Shown: piece by piece, positions 9,065-17,929 of the stretch
Position numbering within the stretch: position 1 is the stretch's first letter
How the letters are laid out: each line of letters opens with the position of its first letter
Assembly (NCBI RefSeq): GCF_000317205.1
Contig: NZ_AJLK01000005.1
Location: forward strand, 1 to 39,217
DNA: 39,217 nucleotides
Source: Fischerella muscicola PCC 7414
Lineage (GTDB): Bacteria > Cyanobacteriota > Cyanobacteriia > Cyanobacteriales > Nostocaceae
Direction of reading: 5' to 3'
The notes under the pieces: model-generated
What the model was told of the DNA's origin: nothing
Databases searched by the model: none
The model's input: the letters and a program-made list of their open reading frames with translations, nothing else
Translations under genes and position numbers: made by a program

Positions 9065-10495
9065 ATGACCCTACAAAGCTTTGGTGTGATTGGCTTGGCC
9101 GTCATGGGGGAAAATATCGCGCTCAACGTAGAGCGTAATGGCTTCCCAATTGCTGTTTACAATCGCTCACGCGAAAAAACCGACAAGTTCATGGCAGAAC
9201 GTGCCCAGGGCAGAAACGTCAAAGCTGCTTTTACCCTGGAAGAGTTTGTCGCTTCTCTGGAACGTCCCAGAAAAATCTTAATCATGGTACAAGCTGGTAA
9301 ACCTGTAGATGCAGTAATTGCCCAGCTCAAACCTTTGCTTGATGAAGGCGACATCATTATCGATGGCGGTAACTCTTGGTTTGAAGATACAGACAGACGC
9401 ACCCAAGAACTAGAACCCGCTGGCTTCCGATATATCGGTATGGGTGTAAGTGGTGGTGAAGAAGGGGCGCTCAATGGCCCTTCTTTAATGCCAGGAGGTA
9501 CTGAAAGCTCTTATCAGTATCTGTCTCCTATCTTCAATAAAATTGCCGCCCAAGTAGATGATGGCCCTTGTGTTACCTATATTGGTCCTGGTGGTTCTGG
9601 TCACTATGTGAAAATGGTACACAACGGCATTGAGTACGGCGATATGCAGCTAATTGCTGAAGCCTACGATTTGCTGAAAAATGCTGGGGGATTGGATCAC
9701 AATCAGCTACACGAAGTTTTTGCCGAATGGAACACCACCGATGAACTCAATTCATTTTTGATTGAGATCACCGCTAATATCTTCCCCTACATCGACCCAG
9801 ATACAAATTTACCTTTGGTCGAATTAATTGTGGACTCGGCTGGGCAAAAAGGTACTGGACGCTGGACAGTGCAGACAGCATTGGAATTGGGGGTTTCCAT
9901 ACCTACAATCACAGCAGCAGTAAACGCTCGCATTATTTCTTCCTACAAACAAGAACGGGTAGCTGCATCTAAGGTACTTACAGGTCCTTCTGGTAAGTAC
10001 AATGGGCAAACCAAGGACTTCATCAACATGGTGCGTGATGCCTTATATTGCTCAAAAATCTGTTCTTATGCTCAAGGGATGGCACTACTATCCAAAGCTT
10101 CACAAACATACAACTGGAATTTGAAGCTGAGTGAATTAGCACGAATTTGGAAAGGTGGCTGTATTATTCGCGCAGGATTTTTGAACAAGATTAAGAAGGC
10201 TTTTAACGAAGATCCAGCATTACCTAACCTGTTGTTAGCGCCAGAATTTAAGCAAACAATTCTCGATAGACAGGCAGCTTGGCGGGAAGTCTTAGCAACT
10301 GCTGCAAAATTAGGAATTCCCGTACCTGCATTTAGTGCATCTTTAGATTACTTTGATAGCTATCGTCGCGATCGCTTGCCCCAAAACCTTACTCAAGCAC
10401 AACGCGACTACTTCGGCGCACATACCTACGAACGCATCGACAAACCAGGTACTTTCCACACCGAATGGGTTCCGATTACTGAAAAGTCCCATTAA
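9065..10495 (+). CDS. gnd: 6-phosphogluconate dehydrogenase, decarboxylating
   Basis: Oxidises 6-phosphogluconate to ribulose 5-phosphate and CO2 with NADP+ in the oxidative pentose phosphate pathway, which is central to night-time and heterocyst metabolism in cyanobacteria. The product (476 residues from ATG 9065) has normal length. The N-terminal Rossmann fold begins GVIGLAVMGENIALNVERNGF. The substrate-binding region GGNSWFEDTDRR and catalytic region GPGGSGHYVKMVHNGIEYGDMQ are intact. The family signature near residue 250 reads IVDSAGQKGTGRWT. The frame is open back to 8957, but the extra 36 residues (basic, Ser-rich) do not fit the family, so the internal ATG is chosen. A strong intrinsic terminator follows 30 bases after the stop, so it is monocistronic. 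Confidence 0.96.
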   Translation: MTLQSFGVIGLAVMGENIALNVERNGFPIAVYNRSREKTDKFMAERAQGRNVKAAFTLEEFVASLERPRKILIMVQAGKPVDAVIAQLKPLLDEGDIIIDGGNSWFEDTDRRTQELEPAGFRYIGMGVSGGEEGALNGPSLMPGGTESSYQYLSPIFNKIAAQVDDGPCVTYIGPGGSGHYVKMVHNGIEYGDMQLIAEAYDLLKNAGGLDHNQLHEVFAEWNTTDELNSFLIEITANIFPYIDPDTNLPLVELIVDSAGQKGTGRWTVQTALELGVSIPTITAAVNARIISSYKQERVAASKVLTGPSGKYNGQTKDFINMVRDALYCSKICSYAQGMALLSKASQTYNWNLKLSELARIWKGGCIIRAGFLNKIKKAFNEDPALPNLLLAPEFKQTILDRQAAWREVLATAAKLGIPVPAFSASLDYFDSYRRDRLPQNLTQAQRDYFGAHTYERIDKPGTFHTEWVPITEKSH

Positions 10496-10524
10496 ATCTT
10501 CATCAAGTTTTAAGCTGGGAAGCT

Positions 10525-10556
10525 AAAAGTGGCCCGAGTTTCAGGGCCACTTTTTT
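10525..10556 (+). terminator. Intrinsic terminator of gnd
   Basis: A perfect hairpin with AAAAGTGGCCC (10525-10535) pairing to GGGCCACTTTT (10544-10554) around an 8-nt loop, running into TTTTTT. This is a textbook Rho-independent terminator for the plus strand. Confidence 0.9.
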
Positions 10557-10604
10557 AAGTTGGTGGTTAATTGTCATTTGTTAGGGGATTAATTTGAGAA
10601 GCAA

Positions 10605-10650
10605 ACTCATGATCTATCTGTGTGCATCGGTGTTTATCGGTGGTCGATTT
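10605..10650. repeat. Copy of the ATCGGTG/AACACAGATG interspersed repeat
   Basis: The tract TCTGTGTGCATCGGTGTTTA followed by TCGGTGGTCGA matches, in reverse orientation, the repeat words at 70-150 and 22645-22676. Nothing else was recognised between the gnd terminator and the next gene at 10817. Confidence 0.5.
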
Positions 10651-10816
10651 TTCATGCCTTCGTTGTGGGCAAAAAACCCGTGAGGGTCTTCTTCAAATCG
10701 AGATGATATCCTTATTTAATTAGCTTACCTGCACTATCAAACTTGAGTATCAGTGCATATTCACCAGGTTAGTTCCCTAAATAATTTGATTTTCACAAAC
10801 CAAATATAATTGCTAT

Positions 10817-11335
10817 ATGCAACGTATTTCCGTCGTAGGGACCACTGGTTCAGGTAAAACGACTTTGGCGCGGCAAATTCAACAGCGCCTTAACATTCCC
10901 CATGTAGAGTTAGACTATCTGCACTGGGAACCCAACTGGACAGAAGTAGCAGATGATATTTTTCAACAGAGAGTTTCTCAGGCACTGTCAGGTGATAGTT
11001 GGGTAGTAGATGGTAATTACAGCAAAGTACGGGAAATTATTTGGCGAAAAGCAGATACAATTGTTTGGCTAGACTATGCTTTTGTTTTAACTATGAGTCG
11101 TCTGCTGAAACGGACATTTTGGCGCGTAGTGACGCAACAACCAGTCTGTAATGGCAACCGCGAAACATGGAAAACTACATTCAGTCGTGATTCTATTTTG
11201 TTATGGGGACTAAATACCTACCACAAAAGGCGAAAAGAGTACCCAATTTTGTTTAGTCAACCGGAATATGCTCACCTACAAGTAGTACATTTGCGATCGC
11301 CACAAGCGGCACAAGATTGGTTATTTAGTTTATAA
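10817..11335 (+). CDS. P-loop NTPase, nucleotide kinase-like (topology modulation/FlaR-like)
   Basis: Small 172-residue ATPase of the adenylate-kinase-like group. Walker A is GTTGSGKTT at residues 8-16. It is followed by LARQIQQRLNIPHVELDYLHWEPNW, the pattern of proteins annotated as topology modulation protein or AAA-type kinase-like. A Walker B-like strand is TIVWLDYAF near residue 80. An Arg/Trp-rich helical lid (RLLKRTFWRVVTQQ...NRETWKTTFSRDSIL) is characteristic of this group. The substrate is not known. It starts at ATG 10817 without a strong ribosome binding site and seems to be a single-gene unit. Confidence 0.8.
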   Translation: MQRISVVGTTGSGKTTLARQIQQRLNIPHVELDYLHWEPNWTEVADDIFQQRVSQALSGDSWVVDGNYSKVREIIWRKADTIVWLDYAFVLTMSRLLKRTFWRVVTQQPVCNGNRETWKTTFSRDSILLWGLNTYHKRRKEYPILFSQPEYAHLQVVHLRSPQAAQDWLFSL

Positions 11336-11639
11336 GGTCTTGTTGAAATCAGAAAGCTTAGGCAGAATAGGTTAAAAACACAGACTCATCGGTAATTCGG
11401 TTCCCTATCGTTGATATGACAAAATCAAGCCAAAGGCAAAATCTTAGCTGATCAGTGATGCGTAACCCAGAAGTAATGAAAACGTAAATATTGGCAGCAA
11501 CAGATTTGTTGGTGACGCTAAAAGAAGCGATCGCCACACAAGTTATGCCATCAAATATCCCTATCATATGGAGATTCAAACCCTATCTCCGGGAAACTAC
11601 TGTCAAAGTGAGCGTCTGATAAATATAAACTGTAACTAA
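11336..11639. other. Intergenic region of about 300 bp, no supported gene
   Basis: A 73-codon minus-strand frame (11358-11579) is present, but it lacks a ribosome binding site and recognisable features. One HIP1-like site lies near 11528. A promoter for the following SpoIID-domain gene is expected near the 3' end but was not identified. Confidence 0.4.
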
Positions 11640-12794
11640 ATGATCAGCGGCATGAAATTCCAACTGTTCTTAGCCTCTTTGTTTTCCCAAATCAAAGGAC
11701 GTCATTGGTGGTTCGGTGTACTTTTATGGATTGCATTATGTCTACCAGCCCAAGCGTCTGTGATCCTGCGGGTGGCAATTGAACGGGATGCCCAGCAGGT
11801 TAAAGTTGGCAGTTCTACAACTGCGATTGTCAAGGATGGTAGCGGGCGTACTCTGGGACAACTACCAGCAATGAATGCGTACTATGCCCAAACAGTTCCC
11901 GGTGGAGTAGCCTTAGATAAGTGGCAATCTGGTTTGTTTTGGATTGAACCAACAGGTAAGGGATTTGTTTATATAGGCGATCGCTGGTATCGAGGAAGAA
12001 CTTTAGTTGTTCCCACAAATAAAGGTGTCACTGCTGTTAACTGGGTAGATTTAGAAGAATATCTCTACAGTGTTTTGGGTGGCGAAATGGATAGCCGTTG
12101 GCCCCTAGAAGCCCTCAAAGCCCAAGCGATCGCAGCTCGTACCTATGCCCTTTATGAACGAGGAAGACAGCGCAACAATCCCATTTACGATTTGGGTGCT
12201 AGCCCTGATCGCTGGCAGATCTATAAAGGTGTGATTAGCGAATCTCGTAACACTTATGCGGCTGTTGACGCTACCGCCGGGCAAGTCCTCACTTACAACA
12301 ACCAAATTATCCTCTCAGTTTTTCATGCTTGTTCTGGTGGACATACTGAAAACGTCGAAGATGTTTGGTTAAGCAAAGAACCCTACCTGCGTGCTGTTCC
12401 CGACTTTGATCAAAATATCCGCGAATGCTATTGGATGAGAAATTTTACCCCTACGGAAATTAGCAGTAAATTTCCAGAAATAGGTAATGCCAAACAAATA
12501 ATTATAGAAAGTCGATCGCCTTTTAACAGTGTGAAAGCTTTAAAAATTGTCGGTGACAAAGGCGAAAAGATACTACGAGGCGAAGAAGTACGTACAGCCT
12601 TAAAGCTAAAAAGTACCCGCTTCAATGTCTCCAACGGTAATGGTGGTTTCACATTCCAAGGGTTAGGTTTTGGTCATGGTATTGGCATGAGTCAATGGGG
12701 CGCTTACAACCTAGCTTTGCAGGGAGCCAGCCACCTGCAAATTTTAGGGCATTACTACAAAGGTGTAGCCCTGACGCCGATTAAGGTGAAATAG
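11640..12794 (+). CDS. SpoIID/LytB-domain protein, exported
   Basis: SpoIID/LytB proteins include amidase enhancers and lytic transglycosylases acting on peptidoglycan. This 384-residue protein begins with a signal peptide (hydrophobic WWFGVLLWIALCLPAQA, cleavage probably after AQA near residue 40). The SpoIID core follows: VNWVDLEEYLYSVLGGEMDSRWPLEALKAQAIAARTYAL, then ATAGQVLTYNNQIILSVFHACSGGHTENVEDVW, and near the C-terminus FQGLGFGHGIGMSQWGAYNLAL. These blocks include the conserved E, CSGG and GHGIGMSQ residues. The role is probably cell-wall remodelling in the periplasm, inferred from the family. ATG 11640 is used, and an ATG at 11652 is also possible. Confidence 0.9.
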   Translation: MISGMKFQLFLASLFSQIKGRHWWFGVLLWIALCLPAQASVILRVAIERDAQQVKVGSSTTAIVKDGSGRTLGQLPAMNAYYAQTVPGGVALDKWQSGLFWIEPTGKGFVYIGDRWYRGRTLVVPTNKGVTAVNWVDLEEYLYSVLGGEMDSRWPLEALKAQAIAARTYALYERGRQRNNPIYDLGASPDRWQIYKGVISESRNTYAAVDATAGQVLTYNNQIILSVFHACSGGHTENVEDVWLSKEPYLRAVPDFDQNIRECYWMRNFTPTEISSKFPEIGNAKQIIIESRSPFNSVKALKIVGDKGEKILRGEEVRTALKLKSTRFNVSNGNGGFTFQGLGFGHGIGMSQWGAYNLALQGASHLQILGHYYKGVALTPIKVK

Positions 12795-12932
12795 GGGATT
12801 GGGGAGTGTGAGGGGTATGAGGAGTGTGAGGAGTATGAGGGGTGTGAGGAGAATAACATAGTAACCATTCCTCCTTGTCTCCCTTGTCCTCCTTGTCTCC
12901 CCATCACCCCATCACCCCACCTCCCCATCACT
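12795..12932. repeat. G-rich/C-rich intergenic repeat element with GGAGAATAA core
   Basis: A G-rich arm of GGGGTATGAGGAGTGTGAG-type heptamers (12795-12850) is followed by the core GGAGAATAACATAGTAAC (12848-12865) and then a C-rich arm of CTCCTTGTCTCCC and CCCCATCA words. The same order with a near-identical core occurs at 17930-18090. The C-rich arm enters the 3' end of the type 2 ileS and encodes its last five residues and stop codon. Confidence 0.65.
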
Positions 12933-15900
12933 AGAAATTTTCTGGAGAGTGACTCTCAACTGTATATCGTTGATGTTCACACAGGTGCTGTAGCACGCCT
13001 CCTTGATCTCCGCAAACCGAATCTCCTGGGCTAATACTTCGTTCTTGACTGTTTCCAGATGAGCTTCAAGAGCCTCTAAAAGTGTTCCTGAGGTTTCCAA
13101 CCCAAGACGAATCCGATCTGAAAGATTGAGTCCTGCTTTTTTGCGTATTTCTTGTAATAGACGAATTGCCTCTCGAACCACACCTTCTTGGATTAACTCT
13201 GGTGTGAGTTGAGTATTCAACGCCGCTAAATAGCCGTATTCTTCAATCGCTGCATAACCTTCTGGACTGTTAACTTCAATCAGAAATGCCTCCGGCTCTA
13301 GGCGATAAGATTTTCCATCTAGATGAATAACTGTCTCTTTACCCTCACGGACATTGTGGACAAGTTCGTGGGTATCAATAGTTTCTAGCTTTTTCTTCAA
13401 CGCAGGTACTTGCTTACCAAGACGCTTACCAACCAGAGGCAGATTTGGCTTGATGGTATAATCAACGAAATCTGTTGCTATGTCTAAATAAGTAACTTTT
13501 TTAACATTAAGTTCTTCCTTAAGTTGTTCTTCTAGGCGCTTGAGTCCAGCAATTTCGGCTTGATTGCGAACCCGCACCAAGATTTCCCCTAGCGGTTGCC
13601 GGATCTTAACCTTTGCTGTGGCGCGGGCAGCACGTCCTAACTCTACAATCCGGATCAGCGTCTCCATATCACGCAACAGATTGGTATCGATGAGCGTGGG
13701 ATCGAATTTTTCCCAGTTAGCTAAATGTACTGATTCTGGTTGCTCAGGAAAGACACTCAGTACTAAATTTTGGTAAATGTGTTCGCTCACAAAGGGAGCC
13801 ATGGGAGCCATGAGTTTAGCAACAATGACCATCGTCTCGTAGAGGGTTTTGTAAGCTGAGAGTTTATCGCCATCATGTTCCGACTTCCAGAAACGGCGAC
13901 GATTGCGACGCACATACCAGTTAGAGAGATCGTTGACTACGAAGTCGCGGATTGCTCGGCTAGCACTGGTGGGATCGTAAGCTTCTAATCGCTCAGTTAC
14001 ATCTCGGATCAGTACATTTACTTTAGCTACCAACCAGCGATCAATCTCAGGACGCTCAAAGACAGGAATATCCTGTTGCAAATCTGGCTGGTCGAGATTG
14101 GCGTAAAGCACTAGGAAACTGTAGGTATTCCATAGTGTCATCAAGAAGTCGCGTAATGTATCTTCAACTAGTCCTTGGGAGAAGCGCTTGGTATTCTCTG
14201 GTGGACTGGTGCTGTAAAGATACCATCGCAGCGCATCGGCTCCTTGAACATCAAGGACAGTCCAAGGGTTAACTGTATTTCCCCTTGACTTAGACATCTT
14301 CTCGCCTTTTTCATCCACAATGTGTCCAAGGACGATCGCATTTTTGAAGGCAGGGGAATCCTGAGCGATATGAGCCAGAGAACCGCCAGTATCTGTAAGT
14401 AAGGTGGCAAGGGCATGTAGGCTATAGAACCAGCCCCGTGTCTGATCGATCGCCTCACAAATATAATCGGCAGGAAAATTCCCAGCCAGCACGTCCTGGT
14501 TTTCAAAGGGATAGTGCCATTGGGCATAGGGCATAGCTCCCGACTCAAACCAGACATCAACTGTATAGGGAACGCGCTGAAAACGCTTACCATTTTTCTC
14601 AAAAACAATCTCATCAATGTAAGGACGATGCAAATCTAACTCTGACAAATCCCGCCCTGTCAATTCTGCCAACTCTTTGACACTGCCTACACAGATATAA
14701 TCACTTTCGTCTTCACTCACCCATACAGGCAGAGGCGCACCCCAGTACCGTTCCCGCGATAATGCCCAATCGATATTATTTCTCAACCAATCCCCAAAGC
14801 GACCATCACGGATATATTCGGGATGCCAGTGAATTTTGTTGTTGTTGGCAATAAGCTTGTCTTTGACAGCAGTTGTCCGAATGTACCAACTCTTTTTGGC
14901 ATAGTTGATCAGCGGTGTTCCATCCCGATAGTTGAATGGGTAAGTGTGGTTAATAGTTGTAGCTCGATAAAGCAGCTGTTTGTCTAGCAAATCCGCGATA
15001 ATTTGCCGATCTGCATCCTTGAAAAACTGTCCAGTGTAAGGTCCCTCACCCTCAGGAGCATCAACTAGCTTCACCTGAGGATAAACTTGACCTAGCAAAT
15101 CCACAGAGAAAAGCATCGGCAAGTTGTACTTGCGCCCCAATTCCAGATCCCCATAAGCTGGAGCGATGTGAAGCACGCCTGTTCCTTCATCGACGATCAC
15201 CTGCTCGTCGCTAACTACACGAAACCCTTGGGAAAGGTCTTCTCCTTCCGGTACATACCCCTGTAAAAGAGGCTGATAGCGAAGTCCCACCAGTGCTTCC
15301 CCTGTAAAAGTTTTCAGCGTTCGATAATTCCCCTCTCCGAAGACTTGATTAGCAAGACTACTAGCAAGAATGTAGAGGTCTGTTTGTGAGCGATCGCCTG
15401 CTTGAGGTGGTGCTGCAAACAGCCCATACATAGCATCTGCCCTCACAGCCAGAGCAACGTTAGCAGGGAGCGTCCAAGGGGTAGTAGTCCAAGCCAGCAG
15501 ATAAACTGGCTGTGTCTCATTTTCCAACAAACCACACTTGACAAGTTCACCAGTATATGCAGGAAACTTCGGATAAATAGAAGGGTCTTCTACATCTCGA
15601 TATCCCTGTGCCACTTCATGGTTCGAAAGGCTGGTATTGTTACGCGGACAGTGCCAAGTTGAGCGGTAGTCTTCAAACAAAAGATCCCGTTCCCACAGCG
15701 ACTTCATCAACCACCAGCAAGACTCAATATATTGATTTTCGTAAGTAATATAAGCGTTTTCTAAATCTAGCCAATAACCAATCCGTTCGGTCATCGCCTG
15801 CCAATCCTGGATGCGTTCAAAGACCGATTGTTTACATAGCTCATTAAACTTAGCAATGCCAAAAGCTTCAATATCAGCCTTCTTGGTAAAGCCTAACTTC

Positions 15901-16193
15901 TTCTCAACTTCCAACTCCACAGGTAAACCGTGAGTATCCCATCCGCCCTTGCGCTCAACTCGATAACCTTGCATCGTTTTGTAGCGCAGGAACAAATCTT
16001 TGTAAGCACGGGAAATTACATGATGGATTCCTGGCTTGCCATTAGCAGTTGGCGGCCCTTCATAGAAGACATAATTTCCTTGAGGTGCATCTTTTTCCAC
16101 TGACTTTTGGAAGATGTGGTGCGTTTTCCAAAAGTCGATCACTTCTTGCTCAAGGCTAGGAAAACTAAGGGTTTTTTCAACTTCTTTAAACAT
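12912..16193 (-). CDS. ileS2: Isoleucyl-tRNA synthetase, type 2 (eukaryote-like), second copy
   Basis: A second enzyme that charges tRNA-Ile. At 1093 residues it is longer than the housekeeping copy. It has the type 2 catalytic signature YEGPPTANGKPGIHH, with the HIGH motif as GIHH at about residues 55-58, and KMSKSRGN near residue 631. The editing domain contains AWTTTPWTLPANVALAV. It has the long C-terminal domain of type 2 enzymes instead of the CxxC zinc knuckle of type 1. Type 2 IleRS enzymes are known to be naturally less sensitive to mupirocin. ATG 16193 (MFKEVEKTLSFPSLE) matches the family start; an in-frame GTG at 16208 would add five residues. The last residues (DGEVG) come from a G-rich repeat. 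A T-box leader precedes it, suggesting induction by uncharged tRNA-Ile and acquisition by transfer. Confidence 0.95.
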   Translation of the reverse strand: MFKEVEKTLSFPSLEQEVIDFWKTHHIFQKSVEKDAPQGNYVFYEGPPTANGKPGIHHVISRAYKDLFLRYKTMQGYRVERKGGWDTHGLPVELEVEKKLGFTKKADIEAFGIAKFNELCKQSVFERIQDWQAMTERIGYWLDLENAYITYENQYIESCWWLMKSLWERDLLFEDYRSTWHCPRNNTSLSNHEVAQGYRDVEDPSIYPKFPAYTGELVKCGLLENETQPVYLLAWTTTPWTLPANVALAVRADAMYGLFAAPPQAGDRSQTDLYILASSLANQVFGEGNYRTLKTFTGEALVGLRYQPLLQGYVPEGEDLSQGFRVVSDEQVIVDEGTGVLHIAPAYGDLELGRKYNLPMLFSVDLLGQVYPQVKLVDAPEGEGPYTGQFFKDADRQIIADLLDKQLLYRATTINHTYPFNYRDGTPLINYAKKSWYIRTTAVKDKLIANNNKIHWHPEYIRDGRFGDWLRNNIDWALSRERYWGAPLPVWVSEDESDYICVGSVKELAELTGRDLSELDLHRPYIDEIVFEKNGKRFQRVPYTVDVWFESGAMPYAQWHYPFENQDVLAGNFPADYICEAIDQTRGWFYSLHALATLLTDTGGSLAHIAQDSPAFKNAIVLGHIVDEKGEKMSKSRGNTVNPWTVLDVQGADALRWYLYSTSPPENTKRFSQGLVEDTLRDFLMTLWNTYSFLVLYANLDQPDLQQDIPVFERPEIDRWLVAKVNVLIRDVTERLEAYDPTSASRAIRDFVVNDLSNWYVRRNRRRFWKSEHDGDKLSAYKTLYETMVIVAKLMAPMAPFVSEHIYQNLVLSVFPEQPESVHLANWEKFDPTLIDTNLLRDMETLIRIVELGRAARATAKVKIRQPLGEILVRVRNQAEIAGLKRLEEQLKEELNVKKVTYLDIATDFVDYTIKPNLPLVGKRLGKQVPALKKKLETIDTHELVHNVREGKETVIHLDGKSYRLEPEAFLIEVNSPEGYAAIEEYGYLAALNTQLTPELIQEGVVREAIRLLQEIRKKAGLNLSDRIRLGLETSGTLLEALEAHLETVKNEVLAQEIRFAEIKEACYSTCVNINDIQLRVTLQKISSDGEVG

Positions 16194-16254
16194 AATTACC
16201 GCGTTCACTATCCATGCAGAAATATTGCAGAGTCAGCCAAAGCCAGACTCTACA

Positions 16255-16516
16255 CCTCCACATTGGGGCGCTGAGGTGAGCGCGGTACCACCCAAATTTA
16301 CCCAAGTCTTACGACTTAGGTCTTTGCAGCTACTCCCGACTGGGAAGAGCGACCCGCTATCACGTGCGGGACACGTCCCTATCTACTTAAAGCCTTTGGG
16401 GCTTTGTTCGGAGGGCGGCTCAGGGAGGATTTTCATTTCTGCCGTGTGGTCAGGCTTACACCATCTCTGACTCGCTTTTGCACCGACTCAAAAACTACTC
16501 GTTCCCGTCATTGCCT
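16255..16516 (-). promoter_or_regulatory. T-box riboswitch leader (Ile, AUC specifier) of the second ileS
   Basis: Read on the minus strand from about 16516, the leader starts AATGACGGGAACGAGTAG, the usual opening of Stem I. It continues with an AG-rich distal arm (GTCAG ... GATGGTG ... CTGAC) and a specifier loop GAAATGAAAATC in which ATC at 16430-16428 is the isoleucine codon, closed by CTGAGCCG. A Stem III-like hairpin CCTAAGTC-GTAA-GACTTGGG precedes the T-box. The T-box is GGGTGGTACCGCG (16293-16281). It folds as a perfect antiterminator: TTGGG (16295-16291) pairs with CCCAA (16267-16263), the 7-nt bulge is TGGTACC, and GCGCT (16283-16279) pairs with AGCGC (16272-16268) around loop CACCTC. 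That loop is complementary to GAGGTG at 16258-16253, a possible competing helix. No poly-U terminator is seen. Confidence 0.93.
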
Positions 16517-16569
16517 TTGATGGGTTATTGATATTGATTATTTAATCATGCCATTAGATTGAAGTTTTC

Positions 16570-16700
16570 AGCAATTGACACAAAGAAGGGGTGTAAGGGT
16601 GCAAGGGTATGAGAGTGTAAGGGTATTAACTACTTTTGGGCGATTGTATTAAGTTTCTACACTTCTATTCCCCTACACCCTTATTCCCTTCCTCCTGCCT
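16570..16700. repeat. Imperfect inverted G-rich/C-rich heptamer repeats
   Basis: Between the T-box and ald a G-rich arm (AAGGGGTGTAAGGGTGCAAG, about 16585-16625) is answered by a C-rich arm (CCCCTACACCCTTATTCCC, about 16671-16690). They could form a hairpin, but it lacks a clean terminator U-run. It is related in style to the arrays at 12795 and 17930. Confidence 0.5.
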
Positions 16701-16705
16701 AATTC

Positions 16706-17794
16706 CTAAACTAAGTCAGGAAACACCTCTTGCACAGCCGGATGCACTAAGCGATGATTCTGCACGTTGACACCTTTGGCTAATGCAGGGTTATTTTTTA
16801 GCGCCTCCATTCCCTGGTTTGCTAATTGCACCACGTATGGTAGAGTACTGTTATTAAGTGCCTGAGTTGCTGTCCAAGGAACTGCCCCCGGCATGTTAGG
16901 AACACCGTAATGCAGCACACCTTCCTCAACGTAAACAGGGTTGGTGTGTGATGTAGCACGCATAGTTTCTACACAGCCGCCTTGGTCAACAGCCACATCA
17001 GCGATTACTGACCCTGGTCGCATTTGTTTGACAAATTCACGAGAGACAATAATTGGTGCCCTCCGTCCTGGTACAAGAACTGCACCAATTAAGAGGTCTG
17101 CTTCACGAACTGCTGCTTCAATATGAGCAGAGTTGCTGTAAAGTAATTCTACTCGTGAGCCAAAAAGAGTTTCCAAGTAGCTCAAGCGTTCTACATTCAC
17201 ATCCAGAATCTGAACGCTAGCTCCCATGCCGACAGCAATTTTAGCGGCTTCTGTGCCAACTACACCGCCGCCTAAAACTACCACCCTGCCTGGTTTAACG
17301 CCAGGTACTCCACCCAAAAGGACACCTCTACCCCCTTGTTGCCGTTCTAAAAATCTTGCTCCGAACTGTACTGATAAACGCCCAGCGATGACGCTCATGG
17401 GTGTCAGCAGAGGTAGCCTGTTTGCACCAGGTTGTTCTACTGTTTCGTAGGCGATCGCACAGACGCCACTATTAATTAAATGCTCGGTCAAATCCCGATG
17501 AGCCGCTAAGTGCAAATAAGTAAATAGAACCTGCTCTTTTTGCAAAAATTTATACTCAGCAGCTAAGGGTTCTTTGACTTTCACCACTAACTCGCGATTC
17601 CAAGCGGCTTCTGGTGTTGGGACTATTTCTGCGCCGGAATTTCTGTAGTCATCATCCGTAAATCCAGCACCTTCACCGGCTTGAGTTTCTACAAAGATAT
17701 TGTGACCACTTTCTTTGAGTACCCTAACACTTGAGGGACTCAAACCAACTCGAAACTCTTGGTCTTTAGTTTCTTTGGGAACACCTATATCCAT
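16706..17794 (-). CDS. ald: Alanine dehydrogenase
   Basis: NAD-dependent enzyme that interconverts L-alanine with pyruvate and ammonium. In heterocystous cyanobacteria it is linked to alanine use and nitrogen metabolism. The 362-residue product has the family length. Substrate-binding segments include [18 protein letters not shown], the lysine in [12 protein letters not shown] (near residue 74) and the histidine in LHLAAH (near residue 95). The Rossmann nucleotide-binding site is [24 protein letters not shown] at about residues 170-190. The Asp-containing block [10 protein letters not shown] and the C-terminal [22 protein letters not shown] are intact. It starts at ATG 17794. The upstream region is shared, divergently, with the hli gene. 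Confidence 0.96.
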   Translation of the reverse strand: MDIGVPKETKDQEFRVGLSPSSVRVLKESGHNIFVETQAGEGAGFTDDDYRNSGAEIVPTPEAAWNRELVVKVKEPLAAEYKFLQKEQVLFTYLHLAAHRDLTEHLINSGVCAIAYETVEQPGANRLPLLTPMSVIAGRLSVQFGARFLERQQGGRGVLLGGVPGVKPGRVVVLGGGVVGTEAAKIAVGMGASVQILDVNVERLSYLETLFGSRVELLYSNSAHIEAAVREADLLIGAVLVPGRRAPIIVSREFVKQMRPGSVIADVAVDQGGCVETMRATSHTNPVYVEEGVLHYGVPNMPGAVPWTATQALNNSTLPYVVQLANQGMEALKNNPALAKGVNVQNHRLVHPAVQEVFPDLV

Positions 17795-17929
17795 TCACTG
17801 CCCCTAATTAATTTAATTTTTGTTTAGCTTTAGTTTGTCAGTCTTATCCCTGGTATGTTGAATCCAAAAATACGAATTTACCTGAGTTTGCCCTGATATC
17901 ACCAATTTAACATTGACTCCATTTTGGGA

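Noticed and set aside
11358-11579. 73-codon minus-strand frame between the P-loop gene and the SpoIID gene
   Set aside because: No ribosome binding site, no domain and random-looking composition. Kept as intergenic.
16209-16254. Intrinsic terminator from AGAGTC/GACTCT hairpin before ileS2
   Set aside because: The 6-bp stem has a long loop and is not followed by a U-run, so it is not a convincing terminator.
16114-16470. 118-codon plus-strand frame upstream of ileS2
   Set aside because: It is the complement of the T-box leader, whose structure explains the sequence fully.
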